Shown here: positions 1-8,012 of the stretch, piece by piece | Numbering within the stretch: position 1 is the first letter of the stretch | Layout of the letters: every line of letters starts with the position of its first letter | Assembly (NCBI GenBank): GCA_964403525.1 | Contig: CAYOGE010000007.1 | Location: 1 to 64,000 of the forward strand | Source: JAJTGZ01 sp964403525 | GTDB lineage: Bacteria > Planctomycetota > Phycisphaerae > Phycisphaerales > UBA1924 | Length of the DNA stretch: 64,000 nt | Reading direction: 5' to 3' | Translations under genes and position numbers: made by a program | The notes under the pieces: generated by a model | The model's database searches: none | Seen by the model: only the letters and a program-made list of their open reading frames with translations | What the model was told of the DNA's origin: nothing

Positions 1-244
1 TCGCCATGATCCAGAGGTGCCTGCGGTTGCTCGATCCGTCAAACAGAACCTAGCCAAGAACCGGGGTTCGATGACCCTTGGCAGAGCGACGACCCGGGTG
101 CGGTATCGTCCAACTGAAGCCGCGTGCGAACCGGCTCACCGTCGGCGAGGGCGGGACTTGGTGTACGGAAAGGCCGCGGTTCTCAGCCAGTGGCGGCGGC
201 GCGATAACGCAGCGCACGGCTCACAACGCGCCCGCACACAGGCC

Positions 245-589
245 TCAAACCCGGATCTGCTTCAGCTCTTCATACGCCGCGGTGAACTTGTTCCGCACCG
301 CAAGCAGCGCGCGGAACGCCGTGTCGGCCTTTTGCGTCGCGAGGATCACGTCTTCCAGTGAGCGGTCGCCTGTCGCCAGGCCTTCCTGCGCCGCGTCCGC
401 TTCGCCCTGAAGGTGGTTCACCTGTTCGATGCTCTTGAACAGCGCATCCTTGAACGTGTCGCCGTTCTCGTTGGTCGCCGCCGCCCCGCCGGCGCCGATG
501 CCGTTTGCGCCGGCTCCCAGCAGGTCGTTGAGCCCCTGCGAGCCGCGTAGCCCCGATCCGCCGCCGATGAGTCCAAGTGGGTCAGCCAT
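245..589 (-). CDS. fliE: Flagellar hook-basal body protein FliE
   Basis: FliE joins the MS ring to the proximal rod of the flagellar basal body. The 114-residue product matches the family length. It has a Gly/Ala-rich N-terminal half and the typical helical C-terminal half: FKDALFKSIEQVNHLQ near residue 47, then SLEDVILATQKADTAFRALLAVRNK, with the family's conserved run near the end. There is no signal peptide, as expected for a substrate of the flagellar export apparatus. It is the last of three same-strand genes (flgB, flgC, fliE), 179 bp after flgC. fliF would be expected next, beyond the left edge. Confidence 0.93.
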   Translation of the reverse strand: MADPLGLIGGGSGLRGSQGLNDLLGAGANGIGAGGAAATNENGDTFKDALFKSIEQVNHLQGEADAAQEGLATGDRSLEDVILATQKADTAFRALLAVRNKFTAAYEELKQIRV

Positions 590-734
590 ACGTCACGCCG
601 CCAGTCTAACCGATCCGACACATGTTCATCGGCCATCCCTGGCCCAACCCGCCACCATCCCTGGCAGCACCAACGCACCCGACTCTCCCCGGCTTCCTGC
701 CCGCCCGCTCTCGCCCCGCCTGCCTTCCGCTCCC

Positions 735-766
735 CTCGCGACTCGCGACCAGCAACTCGCGACTAC
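735..766 (-). repeat. 32-bp dispersed repeat just after flgC
   Basis: On the minus strand this reads GTAGTCGCGAGTTGCTGG followed by TCGCGAGTCGCGAG. It begins two bases after the flgC stop. The same 32 bases with one substitution occur on the plus strand at 50053-50084, also just after a stop codon. The unit is built from repeated TCGCGAG words. It looks like a REP-type intergenic repeat; its function is unknown. Confidence 0.6.
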
Positions 767-768
767 GC

Positions 769-1227
769 CTAAGCGATCAGCCGCAGCGTCGCCGCGATCA
801 TCTGCTTGGCCGACTCCGCGGCCGTCACGTTCGCTTCATACGCCCGCACCGCCTCCATCGCGTTCACGCTCTCCACCACGGGGTTGATCCCCGTCGTGGC
901 GACGTACCCCTTGTACGGACCATCCTGGTAGGCGTAGGGGCTCGTGGGGTCGTACTTCTCCGGCTTTGGGTCGGACTGGTCGATGGCGATCTGCGCAATC
1001 TGCACGCCGAAGTTGCGCCCGCTGCCACCCCCCTCACGCGCACTTTCTGCGCCAGACCCACCGTCCGCACGCCCGGGGGCCAGCATCACCTCGCGCCGCC
1101 GGTAGGGGGCGAGCTTGCCGTTTGAGTCCAGCAGCGAGTTCTGGTTCGCCAGGTTGGCCGAGGCCGCCTCCAGCCGAACCCGCTGCGCGATCATGCCCGA
1201 GGTTGAGACGTCCAGAAAGCCGTACAT
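769..1227 (-). CDS. flgC: Flagellar basal-body rod protein FlgC
   Basis: FlgC is a proximal rod component of the flagellum, exported through the flagellar secretion system. The N-terminus carries the rod/hook signature: STSGMIAQRVRLEAASANLAN at about residues 8-28. The C-terminus has the matching amphipathic helix (NPVVESVNAMEAVRAYEANV, then a coiled-coil tail ending LRLIA). The length of 152 is slightly above the usual 135-145 because of a Gly/Ser/Glu-rich insertion near residues 52-70. It lies 87 bp after flgB and is probably cotranscribed with it from the sigma54-type site at 1777-1791. Confidence 0.93.
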   Translation of the reverse strand: MYGFLDVSTSGMIAQRVRLEAASANLANQNSLLDSNGKLAPYRRREVMLAPGRADGGSGAESAREGGGSGRNFGVQIAQIAIDQSDPKPEKYDPTSPYAYQDGPYKGYVATTGINPVVESVNAMEAVRAYEANVTAAESAKQMIAATLRLIA

Positions 1228-1314
1228 GAAGGGGCAATCGCAAAGCGCGTGCCGCTTCTGAAGAGGTCATGCACGGGTCAGGGGCTGGAGAGCTCGGCCG
1301 GGCTCAGGCCGCGG

Positions 1315-1746
1315 TCAGATGCGCTCGGCGATGGCCGCGCGCATCAGGTCGGAGCGGTTCTTGAGCAGGTCGGAGCAGACGCGGAACATGGTGCCGTTCT
1401 CGACGTTGTCCTGCATCAGCGTCTCGAGGTCGCGGTTGTTGCGGTCTTGAAAGAGGATGCCGCCGCGGGGGGTAGTGGGGTTGAGGCTGATCGAGCCGCC
1501 GGGGCCCATCTCGACCTCGCTGTTGCCAGTCAGCATCAGGTCTTCAAGCCCGCCCGCCGCCGCTCGCCGGTCGATCGCCTCGCGCAGCGTGTTCTGAAAC
1601 GCGCTCACCGAGACATCCTGCTGGATGAAGTTCGGTGTGGAGATGTTGGCGATGTTGTGGGCGATGATCCGCTGGCGCTGGCCGGCGAACCGCAGCGCTG
1701 CTTCAAGCGCCTGGCTCGCGGCCGTGTTGACGACTTCGTTGAACAT
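1315..1746 (-). CDS. flgB: Flagellar basal-body rod protein FlgB
   Basis: FlgB is the first proximal rod protein. The product has 143 residues from MFNEVV, with the conserved rod N-terminus (RQRIIAHNIANISTPNF) near residues 25-41 and a helical C-terminus (FRVCSDLLKNRSDLMRAAIAERI). A GTG at 1776 in the same frame would add ten residues. I prefer 1746 because it matches the family start, has GGAGGT upstream, and because the start inferred from the sigma54-type promoter would fall near 1765, downstream of that GTG. It heads the flgB-flgC-fliE unit and follows an NtrC-type activator gene on the same strand. Confidence 0.92.
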   Translation of the reverse strand: MFNEVVNTAASQALEAALRFAGQRQRIIAHNIANISTPNFIQQDVSVSAFQNTLREAIDRRAAAGGLEDLMLTGNSEVEMGPGGSISLNPTTPRGGILFQDRNNRDLETLMQDNVENGTMFRVCSDLLKNRSDLMRAAIAERI

Positions 1747-1776
1747 GGTTGAAGACGACCTCCAGACCGTCTGCAC

Positions 1777-1791
1777 GCAAGCGGTGTGCCC
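1777..1791 (-). promoter_or_regulatory. Sigma54-type (-24/-12) promoter for flgB
   Basis: The minus strand reads GGGCACACCGCTTGC, with GG and GC exactly ten bases apart as in the TGGCAC-N5-TTGC consensus. Expected initiation about 12 bases on lies just ahead of the flgB ribosome binding site. The adjacent gene encodes a GAFTGA-containing sigma54 activator, which supports the reading. Seen by eye only. Confidence 0.6.
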
Positions 1792-1794
1792 TCT

Positions 1795-1827
1795 CTCTGC
1801 CCGCTCCCGAAGACAGGGCGGGCAGAG
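1795..1827 (-). terminator. Hairpin after the NtrC-type regulator
   Basis: Perfect 10-bp inverted repeat, CTCTGCCCGC paired with GCGGGCAGAG around a 13-base loop, starting four bases after the regulator stop codon and ending just before the flgB promoter. There is no T-run, so intrinsic termination is uncertain. Confidence 0.45.
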
Positions 1828-1830
1828 GCG

Positions 1831-3369
1831 CTATAGGCTCGCCTCAACCAGGTTCTGGCTCTTCCACTTCTTGAGCTTGAGCCCCAGCGTTCGTACGCCG
1901 ATCCCCAGGGCGATCGCCGTCTTCTGGCGGTGACCGCCGTAGTTCTTCAAGGCGGTGACGATCGCCTTGCGTTCGGTCTCTTCAAGCGGCTCGGGCTCAA
2001 GGTTGTTCGACACCACGACCACCTCAGGCTTGACCTCGGTGATGCCGGGGCGCGGCAACGCGGGGAACCCGTTGGCCGCACCGCCGTAGGCGTTGTGGTC
2101 CGCGAGCCCGTTGGTGATCGCCTGCGCCAGGGCGCCGGTGGGCGTGAAGCCCTGGCCGAGCCACGGGCGGATCAGCTCCGGGCCGACGGTCGCGTGCCCG
2201 CGGCAGAGCACCGCGGCCCGCTCGGCGATGTTCTGAAGCTCGCGCACGTTGCCGGGCCACGAGTAGGCCTGCATGACGGCGATCGCCTCGGGGCTGAAGG
2301 TGAGCGGCGCCCGGTTGCCACCCTCGCGCACGCTGATCTGCTGCATGAAGTGGGCAACCAGCGCGGGGATGTCTTCCAGCCGGTCGCGCAGCGGCGGCAG
2401 GTGCACGGGCAGCACGTTGAGCCTGAAGAACAGATCCTGGCGGAACTCGCCGCGCCCGACGGCCTTGGGCAGGTCGCGGTTGCTGGTAGCGATCACGCGG
2501 ACGTCGCAGCCGATGGCGGTGCTCGAGCCGACGCGCTCGAAGACGCGTTCCTGCAGCACGCGCAGCAGCTTGGCCTGCAGGCGCGAGGGGGTCTCGCTGA
2601 TCTCGTCCAGCAGCAGCGTGCCGCGGTCGGCCAGCTCGAAGCGTCCCTTGCGGAGCTTCTCAGCGCCGGTGAAGGCGCCCTTCTCGTGCCCGAAGAGCTC
2701 GCTCTCGAGCAGCGTGTCGGAGAGCGCAGCGCAGTTCACGCCGAGGAAGGCCTGCCCGTCGCGCGGGCTCAGCTCGTGGATCGCGCGGGCGATGACCTCC
2801 TTGCCGGTGCCGCTCTCGCCGCAGATCAGCACGGTCCCCGCGCTCTCGGCGACGGCGAGCACCTGCTCCTTCACGCGGCGGATCGCCGCCGACTCACCGA
2901 CCAGCCGGTGCAGGCCGCCCATCGCGGCTCCGCTGTTTGACTTTGGCGTGTGCGCTGCCGCGCTGTGCCCGGACTTGAGGATCGCGTTCTCACGCAGCAG
3001 GCGCCCGTGCTCGACGGCGCGCTTGACGGCGATGATCAGTTCGTCGCCCTCGAACGGCTTGGTCACGTAGTCGAACGCGCCGAGCTTCATCGCCTTCACG
3101 GCGGTCTCGACGGTGCCGAACGCCGTCATCAGGATCACCGGCAGCTCGTCGTCGAGCTTGCGCACGGCGTCGATCAGGGCGAGCCCGTCCATGCCGGGCA
3201 TCTTCAGGTCGGTTACCACGCAGTCTGGACGCTGGCGGGCGATCGCGGCCACCGCGGCCTCGCCACCGTCGGCGGTTGAGACCTGCATCCCCGCGCGTGC
3301 GAGCGTTGCGCCCACGCTGTCGCGGAGCATTTCCTTGTCGTCCACCACGAGCACCGTTGCGTGATTCAT
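1831..3369 (-). CDS. NtrC-family sigma54-dependent response regulator
   Basis: Probable activator of sigma54 flagellar promoters. The 512 residues hold three domains. First is a receiver domain (residues about 4-118) with VLVVDDKEM, the phospho-acceptor Asp in VVTDLKMPG, MTAFG and the Lys in VTKPF. Next is an AAA+ domain with Walker A GESGTGKE and the sigma54-contact loop GAFTGA. Last is a Fis-type helix-turn-helix (KTAIALGIGVRTLGLKLKKW). Start 3369 (MNHATV) is chosen because AAGGGA precedes it and the receiver begins at once; an in-frame start at 3441 only adds non-conserved residues. No sensor kinase lies beside it. Its place before flgB suggests a FleQ/FlrC/FlgR-like role (inference). Confidence 0.93.
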   Translation of the reverse strand: MNHATVLVVDDKEMLRDSVGATLARAGMQVSTADGGEAAVAAIARQRPDCVVTDLKMPGMDGLALIDAVRKLDDELPVILMTAFGTVETAVKAMKLGAFDYVTKPFEGDELIIAVKRAVEHGRLLRENAILKSGHSAAAHTPKSNSGAAMGGLHRLVGESAAIRRVKEQVLAVAESAGTVLICGESGTGKEVIARAIHELSPRDGQAFLGVNCAALSDTLLESELFGHEKGAFTGAEKLRKGRFELADRGTLLLDEISETPSRLQAKLLRVLQERVFERVGSSTAIGCDVRVIATSNRDLPKAVGRGEFRQDLFFRLNVLPVHLPPLRDRLEDIPALVAHFMQQISVREGGNRAPLTFSPEAIAVMQAYSWPGNVRELQNIAERAAVLCRGHATVGPELIRPWLGQGFTPTGALAQAITNGLADHNAYGGAANGFPALPRPGITEVKPEVVVVSNNLEPEPLEETERKAIVTALKNYGGHRQKTAIALGIGVRTLGLKLKKWKSQNLVEASL

Positions 3370-3528
3370 CGTGTCCCTTCCGTGTGTCGGAACGGTCGAA
3401 AAACCGTCCCTGCGTCCTTGCAGGGGGGGATCATCGGCCAAAACCGCCGGAGAGCGTCAGAATTGCGCAGGCCGCACCGCCCCCCAGAACGCGGGGTCGC
3501 CCCTTTCCTTCGGGTGTGCGGGAGGGAG

Positions 3529-4212
3529 CTACTTCTTCGCCTGGACGTCGGCCAACTGCGGCGCGGTCGCGGGGGTCAGCGCATCGGCGGGGGCGATGTC
3601 TGGGATGAGCGAGCCGGACTTGAGGGCCGCGGCGATGGGGTCGCGCCAGCGCTGCACGTAGGGGAGCAGCCGCGTGTTCTTGCCGGGGTTGTGCTTGAAG
3701 GTCTGCGCTTCGGCGTGGGCCGTCTCGAGCGGCACGTTCTGGTAGATGTTGCGGTAGAGCATCACGGCGACGCCCGTGCGTTCGGACCCGGCGTTGCAGT
3801 GCACCAGCACCGGCTGGTTCGCCGGGTCGGTGATGATCCGCAGCGCCTGCACGTAGGCGTTGGGGTTGCCGGTGCCGTCGCCGTAGAGGCGCAGCACGAC
3901 ACGGTTGATGCCGTTGTGCTCGGCGAAGGCGGCCTCGGTCTTTTCCTGCGGCGAGTCGGGCAGGTACGCCCCGAGGTCGACGATCGTCTTGATCGCGTTG
4001 TCTCTGGTCACGCGGGCGAGGGTCTGTTCGGTGAGCCTTCCGGTCCGGTAGATCTTGCCCGGCTCGACGACGCCGAAGTTGCGGACGATGATGTGGTCGA
4101 CCAGCAGGTCCATCCACACCAGGCGCAGGCCGAGGATGACACCGACCGCCAGCGCGAGCGCGACGGTCCGGCGGACCCAGGATCGCCGAGGTTTGCCGGG
4201 GGTGGCGTTCAT
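3529..4212 (-). CDS. Membrane-anchored tyrosine/dual-specificity phosphatase-like protein
   Basis: Putative protein phosphatase. Residues about 11-31 form one hydrophobic segment (RTVALALAVGVILGLRLVW), so the catalytic part is probably periplasmic. The active-site loop is VHCNAGSERTGVAV, matching HCX5R with the nucleophilic Cys and the Arg. The general acid region is near LRLYGDGTGNP. The opening FGVVEPGKIYRTGRL is typical of bacterial DSP-like enzymes. The 227 residues fit the family. It follows ftsI on the same strand after 84 bp. Substrate is unknown, and phosphoinositide or nucleotide substrates cannot be excluded. A second, quite different phosphatase-like protein is at 50145-51164. Confidence 0.75.
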   Translation of the reverse strand: MNATPGKPRRSWVRRTVALALAVGVILGLRLVWMDLLVDHIIVRNFGVVEPGKIYRTGRLTEQTLARVTRDNAIKTIVDLGAYLPDSPQEKTEAAFAEHNGINRVVLRLYGDGTGNPNAYVQALRIITDPANQPVLVHCNAGSERTGVAVMLYRNIYQNVPLETAHAEAQTFKHNPGKNTRLLPYVQRWRDPIAAALKSGSLIPDIAPADALTPATAPQLADVQAKK

Positions 4213-4296
4213 CGGACCAAGGCTAGGCGGAGCGCACCGATCGCAGGCCGCGGGGGCGGCGTGGAGGTTGCGGCGATGTGCCGCGGTCCTGCGGGC

Positions 4297-6372
4297 TCAG
4301 TCCTGGTTGCGCTTCTTGAGCTCGTCGCTGAGCGGCGCTGAGGGGGGCACGCCGAGGTAGGTGAGGCAGCGCTCGAGCGCGCGGCGGACGACGGGGCCGG
4401 CGACACTGGCGCCGCGGTGTTCCTTGCGGCGGATGAGGTCGGGGCCCGGGTCGTCGATCACCACGATCATCACCAGGCGCGGGTTGACGGCCGGGCCGCC
4501 GGCGATGAAGCTGGAGTTGAACTGCGGGAAGTAGCTGTCGCCACCCTTGGGCGGCTTGGCACGCACGCCGCGCTCGTCCATCGGGCCGGTGCCGACGGAG
4601 GCGAAGGCCGTGCCGGACTTTCCGAAGAGCTCGTACTTCCAGTCCTTCTCGGGGACGGGCTTGGCGGCGAGTTTGCGGTCGAGCGACGCGGTGACGCCGC
4701 GGAGCGTCTCGCGGGTGATGTCGGCGGTCCAGCGCGGCAGGACGCGGCGGGGTTCGACGTCTGCGGGGAGGTTGTTGGATGCGGCGAGGAGGCGGGCGGG
4801 TGGGAGGACGCCGTTCTCTTCGCCGCTGCGCGAGATGGAGCAGAAGGCGCGTGCGATCTGCACGGGCGTGACGCCGACCTGGTAGCCGAAGGAGCAGGAG
4901 GTCTGCGTCCAGTCGGTCCACTGCGAGAGGGGCGGGACCAGGCCGGCGGTCTCACCTGGGAGGTTGGTGTGGGGGCGGGTGCCGAAGCCGAACTTGCGGA
5001 TGGCGTTGTAGTGCTGCTCGAAGCTCATGCGGGCGCAGCCGATGGTCATGCCGATGTTGGAGGAGTTGACGAGCACCTCCTGCCAGGTCTGGCTCGCGTG
5101 CCCGTGCACGTCGCGGACCCAGCGGTTTCCGTAGGGCACCTTGTACGCGCCGCCGTGGGTCTGGATGATCTCTTTCGGCTTGGCGAGCTGCAGCTCGGTG
5201 ACGGCGGCCCACATGAAGGCCTTGAAGGTGGAGCCGGGCTCGTAGATGTCCTCGACGCACCGGTTGCGCCCGAGTGCCGGGTGCGTGTCGCGTCCCTTGT
5301 CTTCGGGGATGATGCGCCAGCGCTGGCCGGGGACGGGGGGCTCGTCGCGGTGGAGGGGGGTCTTCCAGTCGTAGTCGCGGAGCTGCGGCAGGTCGCGCAG
5401 GATGTCAACCATCGCGAGGATCTCGCCGGTGTCGGGGTCCATCACGACGGCGCGCCCGCCGGCGGCGTCGGCCTCGACGACGCCGCGCTCGAGTTCTTCC
5501 TCGACGATGCGCTGCACCTCGAGGTCGATCGCCAGTGCCGTGTCGGCGCCGCGGGTGGGGGGTGTGTAGGCGTTGGGCTCGACCCAGATGGGCTTGCCCC
5601 TTACGTCGGCGGTGTAGGTGAACTTGCCCGGCGTGGGCTGGAGGGGCTTGTCGAGGAGCTTCTCACTGCCCATCAGTCCCTTGTCGCCGAAGCCGACCTT
5701 GCCGACGAGGCCGCCGATGATGTCGTTGCTGTTCATCACGCGCACCTGGCGTGACTCGAGGTGGACGCCGGGGATCTTGAGGGCCTTGACGACGTCGACG
5801 CGGCTGTCGTCGAGGACTCCGCCGATGGGGAGGTAGCGTGCGAGAGCGGGCCTGGCGTCGGTCTCGTCGTCTCCCTCGGCGGGGCTGGTGGCGAGCGGGT
5901 CTGCGGCGGCCTTGCGCTGGGCGGCCTGCTCGGCGAGGGCCTGGGTGTGGGCCGACTTCTTCTCCTGGTTTGAGGCCATCCGGGAGAGGATGCGGGCGCC
6001 GATCTCTTCGGGCTTGAGGCCCAGGGCGGTTGCGAGCTTGACGATCGCTTCGTCTGTGTTCTTGCGCGGGAACTGCTCGGGGTCAACGATCACGTGGTAG
6101 CCGAAGCGCGTGGCGGCGAGCACGCGAGCGCGCCGGTCGGTGATGTCGGCGCGGCGGGCGGGCTCGACGACGGTGACCTGGCGGTCGCTCAGGTGCGCCG
6201 CGAGTTGCTCGCTCGGCTTGAGCTGGAGCTGCGCAACGCGGACGGCCGTCGCGGCGAGCATGGCGGTGACGCCGACGGCGACGGCAACCCCGACGAGGTT
6301 GACGCGTTTGTCGGTGTCTGCCAGGCGTGCGGGGAGGGAACGTAGCCAGGCGATGGGGTTGGTGAGTGGCAT
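4297..6372 (-). CDS. ftsI: Division transpeptidase, FtsI/PBP3-type penicillin-binding protein
   Basis: Class B penicillin-binding protein that cross-links septal peptidoglycan. The 691 residues begin with a short cytoplasmic part and one membrane segment (about residues 24-45). A dimerisation domain follows (VTVVEPARRADITDRRARVLA). The transpeptidase domain has the SxxK motif in PGSTFKAFMW (about residue 380), SSN in VNSSNIGMT (about 437) and KSG in FGKSGTAFA (about 585). It lies in the order rsmH, LysM protein, FtsL-like protein, ftsI, part of a division/cell wall cluster. It is longer than the usual 570-600 residues because of an insertion in the N-terminal half (about residues 125-170). 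Confidence 0.92.
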   Translation of the reverse strand: MPLTNPIAWLRSLPARLADTDKRVNLVGVAVAVGVTAMLAATAVRVAQLQLKPSEQLAAHLSDRQVTVVEPARRADITDRRARVLAATRFGYHVIVDPEQFPRKNTDEAIVKLATALGLKPEEIGARILSRMASNQEKKSAHTQALAEQAAQRKAAADPLATSPAEGDDETDARPALARYLPIGGVLDDSRVDVVKALKIPGVHLESRQVRVMNSNDIIGGLVGKVGFGDKGLMGSEKLLDKPLQPTPGKFTYTADVRGKPIWVEPNAYTPPTRGADTALAIDLEVQRIVEEELERGVVEADAAGGRAVVMDPDTGEILAMVDILRDLPQLRDYDWKTPLHRDEPPVPGQRWRIIPEDKGRDTHPALGRNRCVEDIYEPGSTFKAFMWAAVTELQLAKPKEIIQTHGGAYKVPYGNRWVRDVHGHASQTWQEVLVNSSNIGMTIGCARMSFEQHYNAIRKFGFGTRPHTNLPGETAGLVPPLSQWTDWTQTSCSFGYQVGVTPVQIARAFCSISRSGEENGVLPPARLLAASNNLPADVEPRRVLPRWTADITRETLRGVTASLDRKLAAKPVPEKDWKYELFGKSGTAFASVGTGPMDERGVRAKPPKGGDSYFPQFNSSFIAGGPAVNPRLVMIVVIDDPGPDLIRRKEHRGASVAGPVVRRALERCLTYLGVPPSAPLSDELKKRNQD

Positions 6373-6457
6373 TGTGCGGCGACTCCGTTCGCCGGGGTGG
6401 ACGCGGGCGATTGTCGGGCGGCGGTCGCTGGGCGGCGCCTGGCCACCGCCCCGGTGA

Positions 6458-6823
6458 TCAGCGGCGGTTCACGCCGCCGCCAAAGGGTGCATCATCGGCG
6501 CCGCGAGCGGGCAGGGGGGCCGGGCGGCCGGTGTTCTGCGCGAAGGCGGGCTGGCGGTTGGTGGGGAGCGTTCCGGGGCGCTGCGGGTGGTTCTCGATGG
6601 GGTAGAGGTTGCCGAGCTTGGACGCCAGCGCCTCGATGTTGCGGGGCTCGAGGTTGGCGGCGATGTCGGTCCGCAGCCGTGCGAGGCCGCGGTCGGCCTC
6701 CATGATGCGGAGGTTGACCATCGCCATCTGGTGGACGGCGTTGATGCGCTGCTGGCGGAGGGCCAGGAGTGTGCAGGCGACGAGCCCGATCGAGATGGTC
6801 AGCACGCAGAGCTTGGCGAACAC
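6458..6823 (-). CDS. Small bitopic membrane protein, FtsL-like by position
   Basis: The product has 121 residues: an N-terminal membrane helix (LCVLTISIGLVACTLLAL, about 5-22), a helical coiled-coil-prone stretch (residues about 24-75) and a Pro/Gly-rich tail. This is the topology of FtsL, which links FtsB and FtsQ at the division site. Its place directly before ftsI on the same strand is where ftsL usually sits. FtsL proteins diverge strongly, so sequence alone does not prove identity. The GTG start at 6823 is preceded by GAGGTCCTT. Confidence 0.6.
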   Translation of the reverse strand: MFAKLCVLTISIGLVACTLLALRQQRINAVHQMAMVNLRIMEADRGLARLRTDIAANLEPRNIEALASKLGNLYPIENHPQRPGTLPTNRQPAFAQNTGRPAPLPARGADDAPFGGGVNRR

Positions 6824-6883
6824 AAGGACCTCACGGGGAGTGCAGAACGGAGGGGGTAGAACCGCCGCAGAACCGACCGGGTC

Positions 6884-7789
6884 TTACTTTGTCGCCGGGA
6901 TCTTGATCGTCGATCCGGCCCTGAGACTGTTCTCGTCGAGCCCAGGATTTGCGGCGAGGATGGCTTCCCAACGCTTCGCGGACCCAAGCTCACGCTGGGC
7001 GATGTGCATGAGGGTGTCGCCCTTCTTGACGACGTAGGTTCTGGGGCCGGTGGCCTTGGACTTATCGGCGGCGGGCTTGGCTGCGGTCTTCGCCGCGGGC
7101 TTTGTTGCCTCGGCGACGGGGCCGGGGGTGGTGCTGGCGTGTCCGCTGGCGGTGAGTGAGAGGACGGCGGTGCCGGTCAGCACATCCAGCGGCGGGATGC
7201 GGAGGGTGACGCCCTCACGCACGGTGCCGTTGGCGGAGAGGCGCTTGGCGTTGTAGGTGCTGAGCTGCTTGGCGAGGTTCTTATCGCCGTAGTACTTCTG
7301 GGCCAGGGTGGCGAAGGTCTCGCCGCGCTGGAGCGGGTGCATCTTCTCGACGCCGCTTGAGACGGGGCGGCCACCGAGGGTCGGCGCGGCGGGCTCGCCG
7401 ATGGTGTCGACGGGGCGGGTGCCGGGGATCTCGCCGTTGGCGGCGTATGCGGGGCTGGTGGCTGAAGAGTCGACGCCGGCGGCGGGGATGAAGCGGTTGG
7501 GGTCGGCGTTGATCGGTGCGGGGACGCTGGTGAGCGTGACGGGCTGGGTGGCGTTGCCGCTCTCACCCATCGGCTGCATGAGCGGCGCGGAGGGGGTGGC
7601 GACGGGTGACGCGGTGATCGGGTCGACGGTGAGGCCGCTGACGCTGGGGGCGGCGGCGTTGCTTGTGCCCAGGTCAACGGTTGCGGGGGCGGTGTTGCGG
7701 GCCTTGCCGAAGTGCTCGCCGACGAGGACGGTCACCACGACGATTGCGACGAAGCCGATGAGCAGAGCGAGCTTGGTTTCACGGTTCAC
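6884..7789 (-). CDS. LysM-repeat membrane-anchored protein
   Basis: Probable peptidoglycan-binding protein. From the GTG at 7789 it has 301 residues: one membrane helix (LALLIGFVAIVVVTVLVG, about 6-23), a long Pro/Ala/Thr-rich linker, and two LysM motifs. The first reads MHPLQRGETFATLAQKYYGD and the second YVVKKGDTLMHIAQRELGS, with IKIPATK at the C-terminus. The start is chosen because AAGGAAG lies eight bases upstream; an ATG at 7894 would add 35 residues without a clear binding site. It lies between rsmH and the FtsL-like gene on one strand, pointing to a role in septal or lateral wall synthesis (inference). Confidence 0.85.
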   Translation of the reverse strand: MNRETKLALLIGFVAIVVVTVLVGEHFGKARNTAPATVDLGTSNAAAPSVSGLTVDPITASPVATPSAPLMQPMGESGNATQPVTLTSVPAPINADPNRFIPAAGVDSSATSPAYAANGEIPGTRPVDTIGEPAAPTLGGRPVSSGVEKMHPLQRGETFATLAQKYYGDKNLAKQLSTYNAKRLSANGTVREGVTLRIPPLDVLTGTAVLSLTASGHASTTPGPVAEATKPAAKTAAKPAADKSKATGPRTYVVKKGDTLMHIAQRELGSAKRWEAILAANPGLDENSLRAGSTIKIPATK

Positions 7790-8012
7790 GATGGTGTCTT
7801 CCTTGACAGCGCTGGTGACGGTTGAGCCCTTGATTTCCTGTACGCAATCCGTTTGCGCAGCGGGTTTGGGCTCAACTACGGCGGCAGCGTCCATGCCGCT
7901 GAGTATCGGCCGCGGCGGTGGTTATTGACCACTTTGCGGTGGTTGATGATGGCAGGCAGAGCCTGCGCTTTCAAGGCTGGCGAGCGATGTGGATGAAATG
8001 AACCTGAGGGGG

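Noticed and set aside
1..244. Possible start of fliF on the minus strand at ATG 5-7
   Set aside because: Only two codons would be inside the window and the upstream Shine-Dalgarno is weak; the rest of the region shows no coding signal.
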